A DNA stretch of 64,000 nucleotides from Alphaproteobacteria bacterium (GTDB lineage Bacteria; Myxococcota_A; UBA796; GCA-2862545): contig JACKEO010000004.1 of the NCBI GenBank assembly GCA_020632955.1, positions 62,001-126,000 on the forward strand. The letters run 5' to 3'. Positions 57,599 to 64,000 of the stretch are shown here, piece after piece. Made by a program: the position numbers and the translations under genes. Position 1 is the first letter of the stretch. Every line of letters begins with the position of its first letter. The notes under the pieces are model-generated. The model did no database searches, was not told the DNA's origin, and was given only the letters and a program-made list of their open reading frames with translations.

Positions 57599-58735
57599 AT
57601 GTCCGTCCCCTCCCGCACCGGCCACCTCCCCGCGCTCGACGGGCTGCGCGCCGTGGCCGTGCTCGCGGTGCTCTGGCACCACGCCTGGGGGCGACGCGCG
57701 GCCGTGGGCGGCGTGGAGGCGGCGGTCCGCACGGTGAGCGAGGCCGGGTGGATGGGGGTGGACCTCTTCTTCGTGCTCTCGGGCTTCCTGATCACCCGCC
57801 TGCTGATCCGCCACCGCGACGCGCCCAACCTGCTCCGCGCCTTCTGGTGGCGCCGGGCGCTGCGCATCCTCCCCGCCTACTACGCCTTCCTCGGCGTGAT
57901 CTTCGTGCTGCTCCCGGCGATCCGCGTGCGGATCTTCGCCCCGGGCCCCCTGGCGAAGCTGGCCTACGCCACCTTCCTCTCGAACGTCTGGATCGCGGAC
58001 CACGGCCTCACGCTGCGCCAGCCCACCCACCTCTGGTCGGTGGCCGTGGAGGAGCAGTTCTACCTGCTCTGGCCCTTCGTGGTGCTCTGGGCGCCGGGGC
58101 CCTGGCTGGGTCGCGTGATCGTGGGTCTCCTCCTCGCCACGCCCTTCGCCCGCAGCCTCGCCACCCTGGGGGGCGTGGATCACCTCGCCCTCTACGCGCT
58201 CACGCCCTTCCGCCTCGACGGGCTGGGCTGGGGCGCCCTGCTCGCGGTGGCCGAGGCCTCCCCCGGTGGCCTCGCGCGCTGGCGTCCCCTCGCCGCCGTC
58301 GGGGCGCTGGTGGCCACCACGGCCGCGATCACGTGGACCGCCCTGCATGGCGCCCTCCGCCCCGACCTCGAGCTGCCCGTCTACCAGGCCGCGCTCTACG
58401 CCTTCACCGGGATGGGCTTCGCCTCGGTGGTCACGCTCGTGCTCACCCAGCCCGACGACCACGTGGTGAACCGCTGGCTCACCCGCCCGTGGATGCAGGC
58501 CGTCGGGCGGTGGTCGTACATGATCTACCTGCTGCACCCCGTGGTGCTCATCGCCCTGCGGCTGACGCGCTTCTACCCCCTGCCCCGCCACCAGCACGCC
58601 TGGTGGTACGTCCCGGCGATGACCGGCTTCACGGCCCTCGGGGCGGCCGTCACCCTCGCCCTGGCCGCGGCGAGCTGGCGCTGGCTCGAGGCGCCGCTGC
58701 TGCGGCGGAAGGACCGCGTGCCGTACGTGGACTGA
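57599..58735 (+). CDS. Acyltransferase 3 family membrane protein (OafA/YrhL-like)
   Basis: A 378-residue integral membrane acyltransferase with about ten helices. Family marks: PALDGLRAVAVLAVLWHHAW (the catalytic-type His of R-x-x-A...H), WMGVDLFFVLSGFLITRLLI, the WWRRALRILPAYY segment (R-x-x-R-I-x-P), and HLWSVAVEEQFYLLWPFVV. Such enzymes O-acetylate or otherwise acylate polysaccharides, antibiotics or lipids. The ATG at 57599 has a weak ribosome site. It lies between a surface lipoprotein (divergent) and UbiD; the substrate is unknown. Confidence 0.9.
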   Translation: MSVPSRTGHLPALDGLRAVAVLAVLWHHAWGRRAAVGGVEAAVRTVSEAGWMGVDLFFVLSGFLITRLLIRHRDAPNLLRAFWWRRALRILPAYYAFLGVIFVLLPAIRVRIFAPGPLAKLAYATFLSNVWIADHGLTLRQPTHLWSVAVEEQFYLLWPFVVLWAPGPWLGRVIVGLLLATPFARSLATLGGVDHLALYALTPFRLDGLGWGALLAVAEASPGGLARWRPLAAVGALVATTAAITWTALHGALRPDLELPVYQAALYAFTGMGFASVVTLVLTQPDDHVVNRWLTRPWMQAVGRWSYMIYLLHPVVLIALRLTRFYPLPRHQHAWWYVPAMTGFTALGAAVTLALAAASWRWLEAPLLRRKDRVPYVD

Positions 58736-58811
58736 GGCGCCCCCGCCACGGTCCGTCCCACCCACGCGCCAGCCGCCCGCCGACCCGCTAGACCGCCGCG
58801 CTGGAGGCCCG

Positions 58812-60602
58812 GTGCCCGTCCGCGACATCCGCTCCCTGCTGCGCCTGCTCCACGACCGCGGCGAGCTCGCCGTGATCGAGGCCGAGGTCGACCCCCACCT
58901 CGAGCTGGCCGAGATCCACCGCCGCGTGATCGCCGCGGGGGGTCCCGCCCTGCTGTTCACGAACCCGAAGGGCCACGACATCCCCGTGGTCACCAACCTC
59001 TTCGGCACGGCCGACCGCGCCACGATCGCCTTCGGCGGACGGCCGAAGCAGTTCGTGGAGGGCCTGGTGGATCTGGTCCACCGCTTCCCGCCCACGGCCG
59101 GCACGCTCTGGGGCGCGCGCGACCTGGTGCGCCAGGGCCTCGCCATCGGCACCCGCAAGGTCCGTCGCGCGCCGGTGATGGAGGTGGTGGAGGCACCTCG
59201 GCTCGACCGGCTGCCGATGATCACCTCCTGGCCCCTCGACGGCGGCGCCTTCGTCACGCTGCCGCTCGTCTACACCGAGCACCCCGACACCCACGTGCCG
59301 AACCTCGGCATGTACCGCATCCAGCGCCACTCCCCGACCACCACGGGGATGCACTGGCAGATCGGCAAGGGCGGCGGCTTCCACCACGCGGTGGCCCAGG
59401 CCCGGGGCGACGACCTGCCGGTGTCGGTGCTGGTGGGCGGACCGCCCGCGCTGGTGCTGTCGGCCATCGCGCCCCTGCCCGAGAACGTGCCCGAGCTGCT
59501 GCTGGCCAGCCTGCTCGTCGGCGAGCGCCTGCGCACCACCGACGGCCCGGCCGCCCATCGCCTCGTCGCCGACTGCGAGGTGGCGCTCGTGGGCCGCGTG
59601 CGTCCCCACGACGTCGCCCCCGAGGGTCCCTTCGGCGATCACTACGGCTACTACTCGTGGACCCACGACTACCCGGTGCTCCACGTCGACCACGTGGCCC
59701 GGCGCCGCAAGCCGATCTGGCCTGCCACCGTGGTGGGCAAGCCCCGCCAGGAGGACCTCTTCATCGGGGACTACCTGCAGGACCTGCTCAGCCCGGTCTT
59801 CCCGCTGGTGATGCCCGCCGTCCGCGACCTCTGGAGCTACGGCGAGACCGGCTACCACGCCCTCGCCGCGGCGGTGGTCCAGGAGCGCTACCGCCGCGAG
59901 GCCATGGGTGCGGCCTTCCGCGTGCTCGGCGAGGGCCAGCTGGCGCTCACCAAGTTCCTCTGGGTGCTCGACCAGCCCGTGGACCTCAAGGACCCCAAGG
60001 CCGTGCTCCCCGAGCTGCTGCGGCGCTTCCGTCCCGAGACCGACCTCTACGTGCTCTCGAACCTGTCGATGGACACGCTGGACTACACGGGTCCGCGCGT
60101 CAACGAGGGCAGCAAGGGCGTGATGCTCGGCGTGGGCGAGCCCTGGCGCGAGCTGCCCCGCCACTTCTCGGGGAGCGTGCCCGCCGGCATCACCGACGTG
60201 GCGGTGTTCTGCCCCGGCGTGCTCGTGGTGAGCGGACCGTCGTGGAAGGAGGAGCCCGCGCTCGCCGAGCGCATCGCCGGCGCCTTCGAGGACTGGCCGC
60301 TCGTGGTGGTGGCCGACGAGGCCACCCGCACCGCCTCCACCTCCACCCGCTTCCTGTGGACCACGTTCACGCGCTTCGAGCCGGCGGCCGACCTGTACGC
60401 CACCCGCACGCGGGTCCACCGTCACCACCTGGTGCGCGAGGGGTCGATCCTGATCGACGCCCGCTTCAAGGACGAGTACCCGGACGAGCTCTTCTGCGAC
60501 CCCGACACCGCGCGGAAGGTGGACGACCGCTGGAAGGCCTACTTCCCCGACGGCGGCGTGGAGATGGGCGACAGCGACGCGGGGCACCTGGACGAGGCCT
60601 GA
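58812..60602 (+). CDS. UbiD family (prenylated-FMN-dependent) decarboxylase
   Basis: A 596-residue UbiD-type decarboxylase. Recognisable blocks: RSLLRLLHDRGELAVIEAEV, ALLFTNPKGHDIPVVTNLFG, GMYRIQRHSPTTTGMHWQIG then KGGGFHH (cofactor region), VPELLLASLLVGE, Glu271 in APEGPFGDHYGYYS and VMPAVRDLW. The Glu and nearby Arg/Asp form the family catalytic set. UbiD acts on aromatic or unsaturated acids; in quinone synthesis it removes the 4-hydroxybenzoate carboxyl. The partner flavin prenyltransferase (UbiX) is not in the window. GTG start with GGAGG; TAGACC lies upstream. Confidence 0.9.
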   Translation: MPVRDIRSLLRLLHDRGELAVIEAEVDPHLELAEIHRRVIAAGGPALLFTNPKGHDIPVVTNLFGTADRATIAFGGRPKQFVEGLVDLVHRFPPTAGTLWGARDLVRQGLAIGTRKVRRAPVMEVVEAPRLDRLPMITSWPLDGGAFVTLPLVYTEHPDTHVPNLGMYRIQRHSPTTTGMHWQIGKGGGFHHAVAQARGDDLPVSVLVGGPPALVLSAIAPLPENVPELLLASLLVGERLRTTDGPAAHRLVADCEVALVGRVRPHDVAPEGPFGDHYGYYSWTHDYPVLHVDHVARRRKPIWPATVVGKPRQEDLFIGDYLQDLLSPVFPLVMPAVRDLWSYGETGYHALAAAVVQERYRREAMGAAFRVLGEGQLALTKFLWVLDQPVDLKDPKAVLPELLRRFRPETDLYVLSNLSMDTLDYTGPRVNEGSKGVMLGVGEPWRELPRHFSGSVPAGITDVAVFCPGVLVVSGPSWKEEPALAERIAGAFEDWPLVVVADEATRTASTSTRFLWTTFTRFEPAADLYATRTRVHRHHLVREGSILIDARFKDEYPDELFCDPDTARKVDDRWKAYFPDGGVEMGDSDAGHLDEA

Positions 60603-60688
60603 TAGCGCCCCCCGCCGGAAGCCCGGTCCGCCTGGACCCCGAGCGTGGCGCGACCCGAGGTACCGGGTCTCGCCGTCCGCAGCCGGGG

Positions 60689-60694
60689 TACCCT
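60689..60694 (+). promoter_or_regulatory. Candidate -10 element for leaderless Uma2 gene 4
   Basis: TACCCT, then exactly six bases (GTGTCC) and the ATG. Two GGTACC sites (60659 and 60687) flank this region as an inverted pair. Confidence 0.5.
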
Positions 60695-60700
60695 GTGTCC

Positions 60701-61231
60701 ATGTCCGCCACGTCCACCGACTGGGTCACGGAGGAGGTCTTCCTCCGGCGTCCCGACGCGCTGCAGAGGTCCGAGCTGCTCGACGGCCAGGTCCTCGTGA
60801 GCCCGTCGAGCACCTTCCTCCACCAGACGGTGTCGTGGCGGCTCGCTGGGGTCCTGAGGGACTGGTGCGAGACGCATCCTCCCCACGTGGCGCGCTACGC
60901 CCCGCTGGACGTGCGCTTCGCGCCGGGCCGCATCCTGCAGCCCGACCTCGTGGTCTTCGGCCAGCCCCTCCCCCTCGACCAGCCGCTGCCGATCGACGTG
61001 GTCCCCGCGCTCTGCGTGGAGATCCTGTCCGAGGACGCCCGCTACGACCGCCACACGAAGCGCCTCGTCTACGGCGCCGCCGGCGTGCCCGAATACTGGG
61101 TGATCGATCCCCACGGCGCCGTCGAGGTCTTCTCGGGTGCGGGGCTCACCACGCGCACCGTGGCCCCCGCCGAGCTCGTCTCGGTCACCCTGCCCGACCT
61201 CGTCGTCGACGTGATCGCGCTGCGCACCTGA
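60701..61231 (+). CDS. Uma2 family PD-(D/E)XK nuclease-like protein 4
   Basis: A 176-residue Uma2 protein, near-paralogue of the third copy: RSELLDGQVLVSPSSTFLHQ, WCETHPPHVARYAPLDVRF, GRILQPDLVVFGQ, PALCVEILSEDARYDRHTKR and EYWVIDPHGAVEVFSGAGL. All predicted active-site residues (Asp of QPDLVV, Glu of VEIL, Lys of HTKR) and the I/VDP turn are kept. Transcription probably starts at the ATG (TACCCT six bases upstream). Four copies in 61 kb suggest repeated duplication or transfer. Confidence 0.85.
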   Translation: MSATSTDWVTEEVFLRRPDALQRSELLDGQVLVSPSSTFLHQTVSWRLAGVLRDWCETHPPHVARYAPLDVRFAPGRILQPDLVVFGQPLPLDQPLPIDVVPALCVEILSEDARYDRHTKRLVYGAAGVPEYWVIDPHGAVEVFSGAGLTTRTVAPAELVSVTLPDLVVDVIALRT

Positions 61232-61271
61232 CGTCCCCTGGCGGCCCACCCCGGCGCGCCCGCGGGTGGCA

Positions 61272-62102
61272 CTACAGCTGCGTCAGCACCGCGTCGGCGG
61301 CCGCGACCACGGCCTCCACGTCGGCCATCGCGAGGGGCTCGGCCTTGTCGGCCACGGCCTTGAGCCGACCCAGGCTGTCGAAGAGCACCGCCGCCGTCTC
61401 CGCCGAGGCGCCGCCGACGCCCTGCGCCTGGGCGTAGCGGAGGAAGTAGTCCACCACCGCGGGCTGCTTGAGCAGGGCGTCGGCCGCCGCCGCGTCGCCG
61501 TGCTGCTTGATCGCCTCGCCCACGCAGTAGGTCCCCTCCAGCCACACGCCGGCCTGCACCAGGGGCACGAGCTGCGGCGCCCCCTGCATCTCGAGCTGGC
61601 GCACGCCCACGCCGGCCAGCCGGTCCAGCACCCCCACCAGCTCGGGGCGCGGGATCGCCTGGGCCTTCACCCGCTCCACCAGGTCGTCGACCGAGGCGAG
61701 CATCTGGCTGTCGACCCCGAGGGCCACGAGCCCGGCGCGCACGCTGGCCAGTCGCTCGAGCAGCTTCGCGTCGTCGTCGCTGCCGGCCCCGAGCGCCAGG
61801 TCGGCGAGCAGCACGCCCGTGCGCACGGCCACCCGGTTGGGCTCGGTCTTGTCGAAGTGGAAGGACCAGCTCGGCACCACGTCGTGCAGCGCCGTCTCGA
61901 GCCCGGCCTGCTTCAGCGCGGACTCGGTCTCGCCAGGCGAGGGCACCTGCGCGTAGCCATGGAGCACCGGCGCGTGCTCGTCCTTCACCACCTCGACCTG
62001 GTCGGGGAGGGCCTGCGCCGGCGTCCCGGCCTCGTCCGCCGGGGGAGCCCCCCCTCCGCAGGCCGCACAGAGCACCACCACCACACGACCCAAGCCACGC
62101 AT
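61272..62102 (-). CDS. Lipoprotein of unknown function, helical
   Basis: A 276-residue lipoprotein (MRGLGRVVVVLCAAC, lipobox CAAC). The mature part is helical with regular hydrophobic spacing (LKQAGLETALHDVVPSWSFH, LLADLALGAGSDDDAKLLER, VDDLVERVKAQAIPRPELVG, AAVLFDSLGRLKAVADKAE), suggesting an alpha-solenoid. ATG start with GGGAG six bases upstream; TAGCGT lies 26 bases further. The gene faces the tandem repeat array that fills the gap to the next minus-strand gene. Function unknown. Confidence 0.7.
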   Translation of the reverse strand: MRGLGRVVVVLCAACGGGAPPADEAGTPAQALPDQVEVVKDEHAPVLHGYAQVPSPGETESALKQAGLETALHDVVPSWSFHFDKTEPNRVAVRTGVLLADLALGAGSDDDAKLLERLASVRAGLVALGVDSQMLASVDDLVERVKAQAIPRPELVGVLDRLAGVGVRQLEMQGAPQLVPLVQAGVWLEGTYCVGEAIKQHGDAAAADALLKQPAVVDYFLRYAQAQGVGGASAETAAVLFDSLGRLKAVADKAEPLAMADVEAVVAAADAVLTQL

Positions 62103-62160
62103 GAAGACTCCCGGGCGACGCGCGACGCTACCGTCCGCGCCCCTCCACGTCCAGCGAAGC

Positions 62161-62566
62161 ACGTGTCCCAGGACCGAAGCCAGCGACGAAGGATCGCCCG
62201 AGCCCGCCACCACACACGGCGGGTCTTCGGGCGGCCGACACGAGGAGCGCCCGCGAGGACCGAAGGGAGCGTGCTGAAACGCACGTGACCGAGGACCGAA
62301 GCCAGCGACGAACGATCGGCCGGGCCCGCCACCACCCACGGCGGGCCTGGGGGCGGGCGACACGAGGAGCGCCCACGAGGACCGAAGGGAGCGTGCTGGA
62401 ACGCACGTGACCGAGGACCGCAGCCAGCGACGAAGGATCGCCCGGGCCCGCCACCACACACGGCGGGCCTGGGGGCGGGCGACACGAGGAGCGCCCGCGA
62501 GGACCGAAGGGAGCGTGCTGGAACGCACGTGACCGAGGACCGCAGCCAGCGACGAAGGATCGCCCG
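62161..62566. repeat. 122-bp tandem repeat array, three full copies plus 40 bases
   Basis: Copies run 62161-62282, 62283-62404, 62405-62526 and partial 62527-62566, each starting ACGTG(A/T)CC. Copies 2 and 3 differ at only a few positions; copy 1 is more diverged. Every unit carries a hairpin near its middle, GGCCCGCC with loop ACCACMCAC and GGCGGGCC. 122 is not a multiple of three, so the unit is not coding even though open frames run through it. The array spans nearly the whole gap between two minus-strand genes; the remaining bases show nothing else. Confidence 0.85.
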
Positions 62567-62583
62567 CTCCCAGGCCCGCCGGA

Positions 62584-62814
62584 TCAGTCGTCGTCGCGGC
62601 GGGGGGGGTAGACCAGATACGCCACGAGGAAGCTGCCGAACGCGAAGATCAGCGGACCCATGAAGCCGTTCGGCGGCAGCGCCCGCGCCGTGAACGGGAT
62701 GTACAGCTCGGCCACGCCGAAGGCGGCCGGGTTGTAGTTCGCGGCCCAGGCGACCATGCAGAGCACGGAGAAGCCCACGAGGGCGAAGGATCCGAGTCGA
62801 CGGAGCAGGTCCAT
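62584..62814 (-). CDS. Small two-helix membrane protein
   Basis: A 76-residue inner-membrane protein with two hydrophobic helices (LGSFALVGFSVLCMVAWAAN and FMGPLIFAFGSFLVAYLVYP) and a charged Arg/Asp tail. The ATG follows GGAG by seven bases. It lies between the repeat array and a small lipoprotein gene on the same strand; no family recognised. Confidence 0.65.
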   Translation of the reverse strand: MDLLRRLGSFALVGFSVLCMVAWAANYNPAAFGVAELYIPFTARALPPNGFMGPLIFAFGSFLVAYLVYPPRRDDD

Positions 62815-62865
62815 GGCATCTCCGGGGCGCAGGTGACGGAGCCCTGTCGCCGGAGGTCTACCACA

Positions 62866-63294
62866 TCACGGCTCCCGCGTGGCGCCCTCGGCAGGCGCCT
62901 CCGCGCCCTCCAGCAAGGACCGCAGCGAGGCCAGCTCCCGATCCAGCGCCTCGAAGGCGGGGCCGGGGCGTCCCCGGGGTCCGGCGAGCGCGTCCCGGAG
63001 GCGACCCAGGCGATACTCCAGCGCCAGCGCCTCTCCCGGATCGCGGGCGCGGACGTGCCGCACGAGGTGGTCGTGGAAGCGTCGATAGGCGGCGTCCCAG
63101 GCCCGCAGTGCCGCCACGCGGTCGCCCGCGCCGTGCGCCCCCACGGCCTCGCCGAGCAGGTGCTGCACGTCGCCCAGCAGCTCCACGCGCGCCGGACCGT
63201 CGAGCACGGCCTCCGGGGGCACCTCGGGCGTGGCGCGTCCTCCGCACCCCGCCACCACGAACCCCAGCACCAGCCACCCGCGCCACACCGCCAT
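62866..63294 (-). CDS. Small helical lipoprotein, unknown function
   Basis: A 142-residue lipoprotein (MAVWRGWLVLGFVVAGC, lipobox VAGC) with a helical mature part (LLGDVQHLLGEAVGAHGAGD, RFHDHLVRHVRARDPGEALA, FEALDRELASLRSLLEGAEA) that includes His/Arg-rich segments. GGGAGG precedes the ATG at 63294, and TACCGC lies upstream. A ligand-binding or adaptor role is possible. It is the upstream partner of the small membrane protein gene, separated by 51 bases. Confidence 0.65.
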   Translation of the reverse strand: MAVWRGWLVLGFVVAGCGGRATPEVPPEAVLDGPARVELLGDVQHLLGEAVGAHGAGDRVAALRAWDAAYRRFHDHLVRHVRARDPGEALALEYRLGRLRDALAGPRGRPGPAFEALDRELASLRSLLEGAEAPAEGATREP

Positions 63295-63430
63295 GACCTC
63301 CCGCAGGAGCGGGCGGTATCTCCCCGTGATCGCCAGGGCGAGCGAGGGATCGGTCGCGGGCCCAGGACCCTCCGGGTCGGGGGGCCGACACCGCGATACA
63401 GGGCGGCGCCAAGCCACCCAGGGGACGACG

Positions 63431-63943
63431 TTGGAATCCTCCGCCCTCCGCTCCCTCCTCCGAGACTGGGGGATCGCGCTGGGGATCACCGTCGTGGTGG
63501 TCGTCGTGTGGCAGGCGCTCACGCCCGGCCCGCCCACCGAGGGCGTGGCGCCGCAGCTCACCGCACCGCGCGTCGACGGGTCCGACTTCGATCTGGCCGC
63601 CCGCAAGGCCGACGCCTACGTCATCAACTTCTGGGCCACCTGGTGCGAGCCCTGCCGCCGCGAGATCCCGGCCATCTCCCGGTTCGCCAAGGCGCATCCC
63701 GAGGTGGAGGTCTACGGCGTGTCGGTCGACGAGCTCGCGCCCATCCAGCTCGAGGCGGCCGCCCTGCGCCTGGGCATCCGCTACCCGGTGCTGCACGACG
63801 CCCGCCGCGACTCCGCGAACGCCTGGGGCGTCACCACCTACCCCACCACCTTCGTGCTCGATCGCCACCGCGAGGTGGTCGCCGTGCGGCGAGGCAGCAT
63901 CGACGATGCCGCCCTCGAGGAGATGCTGGCGAAGGCCCGGTAG
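63431..63943 (+). CDS. TlpA-like membrane-anchored thioredoxin
   Basis: A 170-residue thiol-disulfide protein anchored by an N-terminal helix (LGITVVVVVVWQALTP). The thioredoxin fold holds WCEPC (Cys72 and Cys75) in VINFWATWCEPCRREIPAIS, and the cis-Pro loop TTYPTTFVLD, as in TlpA/ResA proteins that reduce apocytochromes or other exported thiols. The TTG at 63431, with AGGGG seven bases before, is the best start; upstream in-frame ATGs would add an antisense-like extension. Confidence 0.85.
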   Translation: MESSALRSLLRDWGIALGITVVVVVVWQALTPGPPTEGVAPQLTAPRVDGSDFDLAARKADAYVINFWATWCEPCRREIPAISRFAKAHPEVEVYGVSVDELAPIQLEAAALRLGIRYPVLHDARRDSANAWGVTTYPTTFVLDRHREVVAVRRGSIDDAALEEMLAKAR

Positions 63944-63952
63944 ACGGGGCGG

Positions 63953-64000
63953 TCACAGCGCCCAGGCGAAGTAGGCCGAGCAGGCGACCACCGCGCCCAG
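63953..64000 (-). CDS. C-terminal fragment of a probable membrane protein (partial)
   Basis: The last 15 codons of a minus-strand gene that enters from the right edge read LGAVVACSAYFAWAL and stop. The hydrophobic, aromatic end suggests a final membrane helix. With so little sequence the call is tentative. Confidence 0.4.
   Translation of the reverse strand: MGAVVACSAYFAWAL

Noticed and set aside
54580..57867. A 1095-codon minus-strand gene
   Set aside because: It is the shadow frame of the repeat lipoprotein joined to the real DUF1189-like end, which has its own GTGA-overlapping start.
62128..62528. Protein-coding repeats on the minus strand within the array
   Set aside because: The 122-base period shifts frame in each copy, so no consistent repeated protein is made; no ribosome site.
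62161..62566. CRISPR array
   Set aside because: Repeats are directly adjacent 122-bp units with no spacers and no cas genes.

Overview
The window is a very G+C-rich (about three quarters G+C by eye), densely packed bacterial chromosome segment. It most likely comes from a myxobacterium-like member of the Myxococcota. The signs are a MopE-type Cys/Asp repeat lipoprotein, a surface protein ending in a MYXO-CTERM-like tail, Myxococcus-type Cys-rich repeats, many lipoproteins with Asp/Ser/Gly or Asp/Thr linkers, eukaryotic-like Ser/Thr kinase signalling, and an ECF-sigma/DUF4384 operon. I see no rRNA, tRNA, CRISPR array, prophage or insertion sequence. Intergenic gaps are short, and start/stop overlaps (ATGA, GTGA) and overlapping convergent gene ends are common. 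Functions come from reading the sequence only; no database search was run.

Layout. 1-6.4 kb: MopE-like lipoprotein (runs off the left edge), a small membrane protein, Uma2 nuclease 1, an O-methyltransferase, a sulfatase-modifying-factor-like remnant and a coupled pair of secreted proteins. 6.4-9.1 kb: two Sec-exported Hcp-like proteins followed by an EGF/MYXO-CTERM surface protein. 9.1-14.2 kb: signalling cluster with a response regulator and hybrid histidine kinase, divergent from a Ser/Thr kinase fused to an Hpt-like region, a degenerate GGDEF and a receiver. 14.2-21.8 kb: acetyltransferase, lipase-like lipoprotein, DarP/YjgA, fatty acid hydroxylase pair, a GT-A-like protein and a lipoprotein that is mostly DSG repeats. 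21.8-28.1 kb: a minus-strand run (M28 peptidase, barrel proteins, thioesterase, hydrolase, zinc-ribbon protein, pirin). 28.2-38.4 kb: sulfatase-fold membrane enzyme, Cys-rich lipoprotein with two thioesterases, Uma2 number 2, FG-GAP lipoprotein, C92-like peptidase and aminotransferase. 38.5-46.3 kb: small exported proteins around a 469-bp structured non-coding region, a sigma-like/DUF4384 membrane protein, orphan ExbD, PGM1-like ATP-grasp ligase, Uma2 number 3 and a flavin reductase. 46.3-54.6 kb: GT-C-like membrane protein, lipoproteins and a four-gene SRPBCC / ECF sigma / DUF4384 / caspase-repeat operon. 54.6-64 kb: DUF1189-like and carbohydrate-binding-like proteins, acyltransferase, UbiD decarboxylase, Uma2 number 4, a 122-bp tandem repeat array, small lipoproteins and a TlpA-like thioredoxin.

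Themes. The cell invests heavily in envelope and exported proteins. Two signalling hubs stand out: the kinase cluster at 9.6-14.2 kb and the sigma/caspase operon at 50.7-54.6 kb. Transcription signals look unusual: TAGNNT or TACNNT hexamers lie upstream of many genes. In five cases (three of the four Uma2 genes, the ATP-grasp ligase and the lipase-like lipoprotein) the hexamer sits exactly six bases before the start codon, which suggests leaderless mRNAs.
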